Positions 34,578-42,407 of a DNA stretch of 64,000 nt are shown here, piece after piece. The notes beneath the pieces are model-generated. The model searched no databases. It was not told the DNA's origin and worked only from the letters and a program-made list of their open reading frames with translations. Every line of letters begins with the position of its first letter. Positions within the stretch are counted from its first letter, which is position 1. The position numbers and the translations under genes were made by a program. The DNA comes from Pseudomonas putida (GTDB lineage: Bacteria > Pseudomonadota > Gammaproteobacteria > Pseudomonadales > Pseudomonadaceae): assembly GCF_003228315.1 (NCBI RefSeq), contig NZ_CP029693.1, forward strand, positions 5,366,501-5,430,500, given 5' to 3'.

Positions 34578-36065
34578 TCAGAGATGTTGCCCGTGGCGCG
34601 CCATGATGTGCCGCACCACGCTGTAGTCCTGCAGTGAATCGCTGGACAGGTCCTTGCCGTAGCCCGAGCGCTTGAGGCCGCCGTGAGGCATTTCGCTGAC
34701 CAGCATGAAATGGCTGTTGATCCAGGTGCAGCCGTACTGCAGGCGCGCGGCGACCTGCATCGCCTTGTCCAGGTTCTGCGTCCAGACCGAGGACGCCAGG
34801 CCGTATTCCGAGTCGTTGGCCCAGTCCACCGCATGCTCCAGTTGATCGAAGCGGGTCACGGTGACCACCGGGCCGAACACCTCGCGCTGGACGATTTCGT
34901 CGCTCTGTTTGCAGCCGGCCAGCAAGGTCGGCTGGTAGTAGAAACCGGCGCCTGAATGCACAGCCGCACCGGTCACTCGTTCGATGTGTGGCTGGCCGAG
35001 GGCGCGTTCGACGAAGCTGGCCACGCGGTCGCGCTGGCGGGTGCTGATCAATGGGCCGATTTCGTTGTCGGCGTCGCGCTTGCCGGCAAAGCGCAGGCTG
35101 CTCACTGCCGCACCGAGTTCCGCCACCAGACGGTCGTGAATTCCGGCCTGTGCGTAGACCCGGCACGCGGCGGTGCAATCCTGGCCGGCGTTGTAGTAAC
35201 CGTAGGTGCGCACGCCTTCGACCACGGCCTGGATGTCGGCATCGTTGCAGACGATCACCGGGGCCTTGCCGCCGAGTTCAAGGTGCGTGCGCTTGAGGGT
35301 TTTCGACGCGGCCTGAAGGATTTTCTGGCCGGTGACGATGTCGCCGGTCAGCGACACCATGCGCACCTTGGGGTGGCTGACCAGATGGCTGCCGACGCCT
35401 TCGCCACCACCACACACAATGTTGATCACACCGGGTGGCAGGATCTCGGCCAGTGCCGGTGCGAGCGCGAGGATCGATAGCGGGGTATGTTCGGAGGGTT
35501 TGAATACCAGCGTATTGCCGGCGGCCAGGGCCGGGGCGATTTTCCACGCGGCCATCATGATTGGGTAGTTCCACGGCGCAATCGACGCCACCACGCCAAT
35601 CGGATCGCGGCGCACCATGCTGGTATAGCCCGGCAGGTATTCGCCGCTGAGCTGGCCGGTCTGGCAACGCACGGCACCGGCGAAGAAGCGGAATACATCG
35701 ACCGTGGCCGTCAGGTCATCCTGACGGGCCAGGTGCAGTGGCTTGCCGCAATTGAGGGCTTCGAGGCGGGCGAGCAGGTCGGCGTTTTTTTCGATGGCGT
35801 TGGCGATGTCGAGCAACAGGTTCGAGCGTTGCTGCGGCGTGGTCCGCGACCAGCCGGCGAAGGCGCGGTGGGCGGCAAGGATGGCGGCTTCGACTTGTTC
35901 GGTGCTGGCTTCGGCGATTTGCGTCAGCACTTCCCCGGTGGCGGGGTTGAGGATCGGTTCGACAAAACCCTGGCCCGCGACCAATTCGCCATCGATCAAC
36001 AACGCGGTGAACAACGGGGTCTGCGCGCCAGCCATTTTTCGGGTTCTCTTTTCTTGTAAGGCCAT
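34578..36065 (-). CDS. Second gamma-aminobutyraldehyde dehydrogenase-like aldehyde dehydrogenase
   Basis: A 495-residue paralogue of the enzyme at 28784, with the same NAGQDCTAACR catalytic loop, LELGGKAP, IAPWNYPIMMAAWKIAPALAAGN and C-terminal YGCTWINSHFMLVSEMPHGGLKRSGYGKDLS. It probably oxidises an omega-aminoaldehyde to the amino acid. Starts at 36065 (AGGGAG four bases upstream) and 36035 (MAGAQTP) are both possible. It is first of the block on this strand after the LysR gene, and shares direction with the transporter. Confidence 0.85.
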   Translation of the reverse strand: MALQEKRTRKMAGAQTPLFTALLIDGELVAGQGFVEPILNPATGEVLTQIAEASTEQVEAAILAAHRAFAGWSRTTPQQRSNLLLDIANAIEKNADLLARLEALNCGKPLHLARQDDLTATVDVFRFFAGAVRCQTGQLSGEYLPGYTSMVRRDPIGVVASIAPWNYPIMMAAWKIAPALAAGNTLVFKPSEHTPLSILALAPALAEILPPGVINIVCGGGEGVGSHLVSHPKVRMVSLTGDIVTGQKILQAASKTLKRTHLELGGKAPVIVCNDADIQAVVEGVRTYGYYNAGQDCTAACRVYAQAGIHDRLVAELGAAVSSLRFAGKRDADNEIGPLISTRQRDRVASFVERALGQPHIERVTGAAVHSGAGFYYQPTLLAGCKQSDEIVQREVFGPVVTVTRFDQLEHAVDWANDSEYGLASSVWTQNLDKAMQVAARLQYGCTWINSHFMLVSEMPHGGLKRSGYGKDLSSDSLQDYSVVRHIMARHGQHL

Positions 36066-36167
36066 GCTGCTCCCTGTGACTGGGGGCCGGCCGTCTTATA
36101 TAGATGGATCAAGACTAGTGCGCGGACCCGAGGTCGACAAATTCTAAATACTGAAGGTGGCGTTCGA

Positions 36168-37082
36168 TTAAATAGATGGCTTGCGTCCGCCGTGGGGTTG
36201 CTCGCGGGCGACGGTCAGGAATGGGTCCACCAGCGCCGGGCGTGCGGTGCCGCGACGCCAGGCCAGGCCGACGTCGAGGGTCTGGCTGAGGTCGGCGATC
36301 GGCCGCGCTTCGATGATGTCGCCCTCCAGCGACCACGGGCGGTAGGTCATGTCTGGCTGAATCGACACGCCCAGCCCGGCGGCCACCAGGCTTCGCACCG
36401 CTTCGGTCGAGGCGGTGCGCAAGGTGATGCGTGGCTGCAGGGACGCTGCCGTCCACATGCGCTGGGCGTTGCGGTCCATTTCATCGACGTTCAACTGAAT
36501 CAAGGGCTCGCGGGCGACGTCGGCGAGGTTGATGCTGTCGTGTTCCAGCAGCGGGTGCTGGGCTGGCAGCCATAGTCGGTGGGGCGAGTGGGTCAGCACT
36601 TCGGTCTGCAAAGCGTGGCGGTCTTCGAGGTTGGAAAGGATCAGCACGCCGACATCGATCTCGCCGCTGACCAGCAAATGCTCGATGTACGGGCGTTCGT
36701 CCTCCATCACGCGGATTTCCACGTTGGGGTAGGCGCGCTGGAAGCGGGTGAGCAAATCCGCCAGGTAGTAACCGGCTACCAGACTGGTTACCCCGACGAT
36801 CAATTGCCCGGCCACCTGGTCGGTGCTCTGTTGCAGGCTGCGCTTGGCGTTATCGACGGTGGCGAGAATCAGGTGTGCCTGGCGCAGGAACTGATGGCCC
36901 TGGTGGGTCAGGGTCATGCCCTTGGCGTGGCGGCTGAACAGGCTGACGCCAATTTCCTCTTCCAGTTGCTGGATCGCCAGGGTCAGGGTGGACTGGGAAA
37001 TGAACGCGGTTTGCGCGGCGGCGGAGATCGAGCCGGTCTCGGCCACGGCGATGAAATGGCGGATCTGACGCAAGGTCATCAT
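36168..37082 (-). CDS. LysR-type transcriptional regulator
   Basis: The 304-residue protein has an N-terminal winged helix-turn-helix (TLRQIRHFIAVAETGSISAAAQTAFISQSTLTLAIQQLEEEIG) and a periplasmic-binding-like effector domain. It lies directly upstream of the aldehyde dehydrogenase on the same strand, about 100 bp away, and divergent from the DUF533 gene. It is the obvious candidate regulator of the amine block. MMTLRQ allows a start at 37082 or 37079. Confidence 0.9.
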   Translation of the reverse strand: MMTLRQIRHFIAVAETGSISAAAQTAFISQSTLTLAIQQLEEEIGVSLFSRHAKGMTLTHQGHQFLRQAHLILATVDNAKRSLQQSTDQVAGQLIVGVTSLVAGYYLADLLTRFQRAYPNVEIRVMEDERPYIEHLLVSGEIDVGVLILSNLEDRHALQTEVLTHSPHRLWLPAQHPLLEHDSINLADVAREPLIQLNVDEMDRNAQRMWTAASLQPRITLRTASTEAVRSLVAAGLGVSIQPDMTYRPWSLEGDIIEARPIADLSQTLDVGLAWRRGTARPALVDPFLTVAREQPHGGRKPSI

Positions 37083-37288
37083 GGGATGGGTACCCGGTGG
37101 GCTGTTTTTATCGATTCGGTCGAGTGTATATCGAATTTTCCGAAAGCAGCTGCAAGCCGTGAGCTTCTAGCTGCAAGTGAAGGGGCAGCGGAGCAACATC
37201 TGGAAGCACTCTCGCGGGCGGGCGTCGGGCACTTTCGAACTAGGCTGGGGGCCTTATTAGCCGGATAAATCCTGTTACGGAGGCGCAA

Positions 37289-37969
37289 ATGAACACCCGT
37301 GGATTGCTTGATCAACTGTTGAAATCGGGTCAGGAGCTTTTGCAGAACAAGGCCGGTGGCACACAGAACAAGAGTGCCGGCGGTCTCGGCAGCCTGTTGT
37401 CAGGGGCGGGCGGTGGCGCTTTGGCGGCTGGCGCGATGGGGCTGCTGCTGGGCAGCAAGAAGGCGCGCAAGGTAGGCGGCAAAGTCGCGGTTTATGGCGG
37501 TCTCGCCGCGTTGGGCGTCCTGGCCTACAAGGCCTATGGCAATTGGCAGGCCCAGCAGGGCGCGGCGCCGAAAAATGAACCGCAGACTCTCGATCGCCTG
37601 CCCGCCGCACAAGTGGAGCAACACAGCCAGGCGATTCTCAAGGCCCTGGTGGCGGCAGCCAAGGCGGACGGTCACATCGACGAGCGTGAGCGCGAGCTGA
37701 TCGAAGGCGAATTCGTCAAACTCGACAACGATCAGGAGCTACGGCACTGGCTGCACGCCGAGCTCAACAAGCCCTTGGACCCGAGCGACGTTGCCCGCGC
37801 CGCCCGCACCCCGGAAATGGCGGCGGAGATGTACATCGCCAGCGTCATGCTGGTGGACGAGGAGAGTTTCATGGAGAAGTCCTACCTCGATGAGCTGGCG
37901 CGCCAGCTCAAGCTGGAACCTGGGTTGAAGGCCGAGCTGGAGAAGCAGGTGCGTTTGGCTTCCGCGTAG
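37289..37969 (+). CDS. DUF533/TerB-like protein (YebE family)
   Basis: The 226-residue protein has a glycine-rich, partly membrane-like N-terminal half (GGLGSLLSGAGGGALAAGAMGLLLGSKKARK, KVAVYGGLAALGVLAYKAYGNW) followed by an all-helical TerB-like domain (ILKALVAAAKADGHIDERERELIEGEF). The DGHIDERE segment matches the acidic metal-binding loop of TerB/DjlA folds. DUF533 proteins are inner-membrane proteins of unknown role. GGAGG stands about 8 bases before the ATG. Confidence 0.85.
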   Translation: MNTRGLLDQLLKSGQELLQNKAGGTQNKSAGGLGSLLSGAGGGALAAGAMGLLLGSKKARKVGGKVAVYGGLAALGVLAYKAYGNWQAQQGAAPKNEPQTLDRLPAAQVEQHSQAILKALVAAAKADGHIDERERELIEGEFVKLDNDQELRHWLHAELNKPLDPSDVARAARTPEMAAEMYIASVMLVDEESFMEKSYLDELARQLKLEPGLKAELEKQVRLASA

Positions 37970-37982
37970 GTCTCCAGGCCGC

Positions 37983-38074
37983 CATCGCGGGCAAGCCTTG
38001 CTCCTACAGGATTCTGGTTGGCAGAAATTTTGTGAACGACGCGATCCTGTAGGAGCAAGGCTTGCCCGCGATGG
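37983..38074. repeat. REP inverted pair
   Basis: CATCGCGGGCAAGCCTTGCTCCTACAGG (37983-38010) faces CCTGTAGGAGCAAGGCTTGCCCGCGATG (38046-38073). The pair lies between the DUF533 gene and the wsp operon. A further 200 bp to wspA hold no other recognisable element apart from CTATACT at 38252-38258, a possible -10. Confidence 0.9.
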
Positions 38075-38291
38075 CGTACTCAACCACACCTCATCTCTCA
38101 ATGACCAATCCGCCGCCCCTTTCTGCCAAATCACCACTGGCACAAATCCCCCGCGATAGCCGACAGTCCCCCTCCAAAGCCAATCCCTGCCATACGCGGG
38201 CGGGATGAGCAGTGGCGCGCAACTGTCTTATAAATGGAACACCGCCCTCGGCTATACTCCCCCACATTTGGAAACAACCCGAGGACAGCCT

Positions 38292-39914
38292 GTGAAGAAC
38301 TGGACGTTGCGCCAACGCATTTTGGCGAGTTTTGCAGTCATCATCGCCATCATGCTGTTGATGGTGGTCGTCTCGTATTCGCGGCTGTTGAAGGTTGAAA
38401 GCAGTGAAGCCAGCGTGCGTGATGATGCGCTGCCAGGGTTGTACTACAGCTCGATGATTCGCGGTGCCTGGTCCGACAGCTATCTGCGCATACAAGCCAT
38501 GCTCGGCCTTGAAGAAGGGCAGGGCTTCAATGCCCAGGATGCGACGGATTTCAGTACCTACGCGGCTCGCCTGCAAGAGCAGATGGACCTCTATCGCGAA
38601 ACCATCACCGACGATCAAGACCGGTCCGAGTACGCCGCGTTCGTGAAGTCCCATGAGGACTATCACCGGATCCTCGCGGCGGTGATCGACCTGCACAAGC
38701 GCAACCTCGACGCCGATGCCATCAAGCTGTTCAACGACGAACTGACGCCGGCCTGGACCAATGGCCGGGTCAAGCTCAGCGACATCCTGCGCCACAACAA
38801 AGCCGTGGCCGACCGGGATATCGCCGCCATCGACGACTCGGTGCTGACCGCCAAGGTCATCATGGGCATTTCCCTGCTGATCGCCGTGCTGGCGGCCGGT
38901 CTCTGCGGCCTGCTGTTGATGCGCGCGATCATGGCGCCGATGAACCGTATCGTGCAGATCCTCGAAGTGATGCGCACAGGCGATCTCAGCCGTCGCCTGA
39001 ACCTGGACCGCAAGGACGAATTCGGCGCCGTGGAAACCGGCTTCAACGACATGATGACCGAGCTGACTTCCCTGGTGTCCCAGGCCCAGCGCTCGTCGGT
39101 ACAGGTCACCACCTCGGTGACCGAGATTGCCGCGACCTCCAAGCAACAACAGGCCACCGCCACTGAAACGGCGGCTACCACCACCGAGATCGGCGCGACC
39201 TCCCGGGAAATTGCCGCCACCTCGCGGGACCTGGTGCGCACCATGACCGAAGTCTCCACCGCTGCCGACCAGGCGTCGGTGGCCGCCGGTTCCGGGCAAC
39301 AAGGCCTGGCCCGCATGGAGGAAACCATGCACTCGGTGATGGGCGCGGCCGATCTGGTCAACGCCAAGCTGGCGATCCTCAACGAGAAGGCCGGCAACAT
39401 CAATCAGGTGGTGGTGACCATCGTCAAGGTCGCCGACCAGACCAACCTGCTCTCGCTCAATGCCGCCATCGAGGCCGAAAAGGCCGGTGAGTACGGTCGC
39501 GGTTTTGCCGTGGTCGCCACCGAAGTGCGCCGTCTGGCGGACCAGACCGCCGTCGCCACCTACGACATCGAGCAGATGGTGCGCGAGATCCAGTCGGCGG
39601 TGTCGGCCGGGGTGATGGGCATGGACAAGTTTTCCGAGGAAGTGCGCCGCGGCATGGCCGAGGTGCAGCAGGTCGGCGAACAGCTGTCGCAGATCATCCA
39701 TCAGGTGCAGGCTCTGGCGCCTCGCGTGTTGATGGTCAACGAAGGCATGCAGGCCCAGGCCACCGGCGCCGAGCAGATCAACCACGCGCTGGTGCAGTTG
39801 GGTGATGCCAGCAGCCAGACCGTCGATTCCCTGCGCCAAGCCAGTTTTGCCATCGATGAGCTGAGCCAGGTGGCCGTCGGGCTGCGCAGCGGCGTTTCGC
39901 GATTCAAAGTCTGA
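38292..39914 (+). CDS. wspA: Surface-sensing methyl-accepting chemoreceptor WspA
   Basis: The 540-residue receptor uses a GTG start (VKNWTLRQRILASFAVIIAI), preceded by GAGGACA; an upstream in-frame ATG at 38205 would add 29 unlikely residues. TM1 is near 10-30, a four-helix periplasmic domain follows, TM2 is near 190-215, then HAMP and a coiled coil with hairpin tip NLLSLNAAIEAEKAGEYGRGFAVVATEVRRLADQT. WspA sits laterally in the membrane and responds to surface contact, activating WspE. The next gene overlaps its stop by one base. First gene of wspABCDEFR. Confidence 0.95.
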   Translation: MKNWTLRQRILASFAVIIAIMLLMVVVSYSRLLKVESSEASVRDDALPGLYYSSMIRGAWSDSYLRIQAMLGLEEGQGFNAQDATDFSTYAARLQEQMDLYRETITDDQDRSEYAAFVKSHEDYHRILAAVIDLHKRNLDADAIKLFNDELTPAWTNGRVKLSDILRHNKAVADRDIAAIDDSVLTAKVIMGISLLIAVLAAGLCGLLLMRAIMAPMNRIVQILEVMRTGDLSRRLNLDRKDEFGAVETGFNDMMTELTSLVSQAQRSSVQVTTSVTEIAATSKQQQATATETAATTTEIGATSREIAATSRDLVRTMTEVSTAADQASVAAGSGQQGLARMEETMHSVMGAADLVNAKLAILNEKAGNINQVVVTIVKVADQTNLLSLNAAIEAEKAGEYGRGFAVVATEVRRLADQTAVATYDIEQMVREIQSAVSAGVMGMDKFSEEVRRGMAEVQQVGEQLSQIIHQVQALAPRVLMVNEGMQAQATGAEQINHALVQLGDASSQTVDSLRQASFAIDELSQVAVGLRSGVSRFKV

Positions 39915-40450
39915 TGAGCGAGCTCACCGCCAAGCGCACCGCCGTGAAACAGCCGTTGCAGGTGCTGTTTCTGGTGTTTCACATCGGCAGCGAGCGCTAC
40001 GCCCTGCGCGCGACCGAGGTGGCGGAAGTGCTGCCACGGCTACCCTTGAAGCCGATTGCCCACGCGCCTCAATGGGTGGCCGGGGTGTTCGCCTGGCGCG
40101 GCGCGGTGGTGCCGGTGATCGACCTCAGTGCGTTGACCTTTGGTACGCCTGCCCAACTGCGCACCAGCACGCGGCTGGTGCTGGTGCACTACCAGGCGGA
40201 TGAGAACCTGCCGGCGCAACTGCTCGGGCTGATCCTGGAACAGGCCACCGGCACCGTGCGTTGCGACCCCGCTGATTTCCAGCCCTATGGCCTGGACAAT
40301 CCACAGGCCCCTTATCTTGGGCCGGTGCGCAAGGATCAGCAGGGGCTGCTGCAATGGGTGCGGGTCGCCGATCTGCTGGATGAGCGAGTTCGCGCGCTGT
40401 TGTTTCCGACGCCACCGCTGGACCTAGCGTTGCTTGAGGACCCGTCATGA
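39914..40450 (+). CDS. wspB: CheW-like coupling protein WspB
   Basis: A 178-residue CheW-type SH3-like protein (LFLVFHIGSERYALRATEVAEVLPRLPLKPIAHAPQWVAGVFAWRGAVVPVIDLS). It connects WspA receptors to the kinase WspE. It overlaps wspA by one base and wspC by 4 bp. The Wsp system has two couplers, this one and WspD. Confidence 0.94.
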   Translation: MSELTAKRTAVKQPLQVLFLVFHIGSERYALRATEVAEVLPRLPLKPIAHAPQWVAGVFAWRGAVVPVIDLSALTFGTPAQLRTSTRLVLVHYQADENLPAQLLGLILEQATGTVRCDPADFQPYGLDNPQAPYLGPVRKDQQGLLQWVRVADLLDERVRALLFPTPPLDLALLEDPS

Positions 40451-41727
40451 GCAGCGATCAGCGTTTTTTCGATTTCCTCAAGGAACGCATCGGCCTCGAT
40501 GTGACCTCGGTGGGTCCGGCGATCATCGAGCGTGCGGTGCGCCAACGCAGCCTCTTGTCCAATGCGCAGACGGCCGATGAATACTGGCGCACCCTGCAGG
40601 GCTCCAGTGATGAGCAGCAGGCGTTGATCGAAGCGGTGATCGTTCCGGAGACCTGGTTTTTCCGCTATCCGGAATCCTTCGCCACCCTGGCGAAACTGGC
40701 GACCCGGCGCCTGGCCGAGATCAACCACCTGCGCGCCCTGCGGATTCTCAGCCTGCCATGCTCCACCGGCGAAGAGCCGTACTCGATCGCCATGGCGCTG
40801 CTGGATGCCGGGTTCAAGCCGCACCAGTTCAAGGTCGAGGGCATGGATGTCAGCCCGCTGTCGGTGGAAAAGGCCCGGCGTGCGCTGTATGGCAAGAATT
40901 CCTTTCGCGGCGAAGACATCGCCTATCGCGACCGTTATTTCACCGCTGAAAACGACGGTTATCACCTGAGCAATCGCGTGCTGGATCAGGTCCGCCTGCA
41001 GGTCGGCAATGTCCTTGATCCGGGCTTGCTCGCCAACGAGCCGCCCTATGACTTCGTGTTCTGCCGCAATCTGCTGATCTATTTCGATCTGGCGACGCAA
41101 AAGCAGGTGTTCGAAGTGCTCAAGCGCTTGACCCATGTCGATGGCGTGCTGTTCATCGGCCCCGCCGAAGGCAGTCTGCTGGGGCGCCTGGGCATGCGTT
41201 CGATCGGTATCCCGCAGTCCTTCGCCTTCAGTCGCCAGAATGCTGCGGAGCCTGAGCCGTTGCCGACCATCAATCCCGCGCCATTGCCGACGCCTGTGCC
41301 CGTGCGGCAACCGGCGCGTCCTGTCGCGCCGCCACCGGTTGCCCGGCGTCCGTTCGCCAGCGTTGCGCGGCCCGTGTCTACAGAAAAGCCTGGCGGCGCC
41401 GATAGCGCGGTATTGCTGGCGAACATTGCCGGGTTGGCCAACGAAGGCAAAAGCGCCGAAGCCCGTGCCGCGTGCGAGCGCTACCTGCGCGAACACGAGC
41501 CCGTGGCGCAGGTGTTCTACTGGCTGGGGTTGCTCAGTGATGTGGGCGGTGATGTGCTGCAGGCCCAGGGTTTTTATCGCAAGGCCTTGTACCTTGAACC
41601 GCAACATCCCGACGCGTTGATGCATCTGGCAGCCCTGCTGCAAGCCCAGGGCGATAGCGTCGGTGCCAGACGATTGCAGGACCGCGCCGCCCGCAGCGAG
41701 CGCGCCGACAGTGAGCGTAAACGATGA
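40447..41727 (+). CDS. wspC: CheR-type receptor methyltransferase WspC
   Basis: The 426-residue protein has a CheR SAM-dependent methyltransferase domain (SLPCSTGEEPYSIAMALLDAG binds SAM; VFCRNLLIYFD) and a Pro-rich linker near 275-310. A C-terminal TPR-like region (FYWLGLLSDVGGDVLQAQGFYRKALYLEPQHPDALMHLAAL) follows. It methylates WspA and thereby sets sensitivity, opposing WspF. The start overlaps wspB and its end overlaps wspD. Confidence 0.94.
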   Translation: MSSDQRFFDFLKERIGLDVTSVGPAIIERAVRQRSLLSNAQTADEYWRTLQGSSDEQQALIEAVIVPETWFFRYPESFATLAKLATRRLAEINHLRALRILSLPCSTGEEPYSIAMALLDAGFKPHQFKVEGMDVSPLSVEKARRALYGKNSFRGEDIAYRDRYFTAENDGYHLSNRVLDQVRLQVGNVLDPGLLANEPPYDFVFCRNLLIYFDLATQKQVFEVLKRLTHVDGVLFIGPAEGSLLGRLGMRSIGIPQSFAFSRQNAAEPEPLPTINPAPLPTPVPVRQPARPVAPPPVARRPFASVARPVSTEKPGGADSAVLLANIAGLANEGKSAEARAACERYLREHEPVAQVFYWLGLLSDVGGDVLQAQGFYRKALYLEPQHPDALMHLAALLQAQGDSVGARRLQDRAARSERADSERKR

Positions 41728-42407
41728 TTGCCTCCGACACCTTTAGCGTCACCCATGAAGATGCCCAGGCCATCGACGATTGCTGGAACCGTATCGGTAT
41801 CCATGGCGACAAGTCCTGCCCGCTGCTGATCGAACACATCCATTGCCGCAATTGCGCGGTGTACTCGGCCGCCGCGACGCGCCTGCTGGATCGCTACGCG
41901 TTGCAGCAGGATGATCGCGCCCAGGTCGCGCATACCCTCGAAGACGAGGTGAAAACCCGCTCGCTGCTGATGTTCCGCCTCGGCGAAGAATGGCTGGGCC
42001 TGGCGACGCGCAGCCTGGTGGAGGTGGCGCCGCAACAAGCCATTCATTCGCTGCCGCATCAGCGCTCCCGCGCCTTGCTCGGGGTGGCCAACGTTCGTGG
42101 CGCGTTGGTGGCTTGCCTTTCTCTGGGCGAATTGCTGGGGCTGGAGAGTGTCGCCAGCGTGGCCTCTGGCGCGCGGGTCATGCCGCGCATGTTGATCATC
42201 GCGGCCCACGGCGGGCCGGTGGTGGTGCCGGTGGATGAGGTGGACGGTATTCACGCCATCGACGAGCGCGTCCTCGAAGCGGCATCACGCTCGGGTAGCC
42301 AGGCCAATGCGAAATACACCCGTGGCGTCTTGCAATTCAAAGGTCGCAGCCTGCGCTGGCTGGATGAAGAGCAGTTGTTATCCGCCGTGACCCGGAGCCT
42401 CACATGA
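41724..42407 (+). CDS. wspD: CheW-like coupling protein WspD
   Basis: A 227-residue CheW-type coupler with an N-terminal extension containing three Cys (KSCPLLIEHIHCRNCAVYS) before the CheW fold (MFRLGEEWLGLATRSLVEVAPQQAIHSLPHQRSRALLGVANVRGALVACLSL). The CxxC-like extension is typical of WspD. It works with WspB to assemble the receptor-kinase complex. Start and stop each overlap a neighbour by 4 bp. Confidence 0.93.
   Translation: MIASDTFSVTHEDAQAIDDCWNRIGIHGDKSCPLLIEHIHCRNCAVYSAAATRLLDRYALQQDDRAQVAHTLEDEVKTRSLLMFRLGEEWLGLATRSLVEVAPQQAIHSLPHQRSRALLGVANVRGALVACLSLGELLGLESVASVASGARVMPRMLIIAAHGGPVVVPVDEVDGIHAIDERVLEAASRSGSQANAKYTRGVLQFKGRSLRWLDEEQLLSAVTRSLT

Noticed and set aside
38133..38160. 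TGGCAC near 38139 as a sigma-54 promoter for wspA
   Set aside because: No GC at the -12 position with N10 spacing; CTATACT closer to wspA is a better promoter candidate.
38091..39839. 582-codon minus-strand frame
   Set aside because: Antisense to wspA; the sequence is His/Gln-rich in the way antisense frames of GC-rich genes are.
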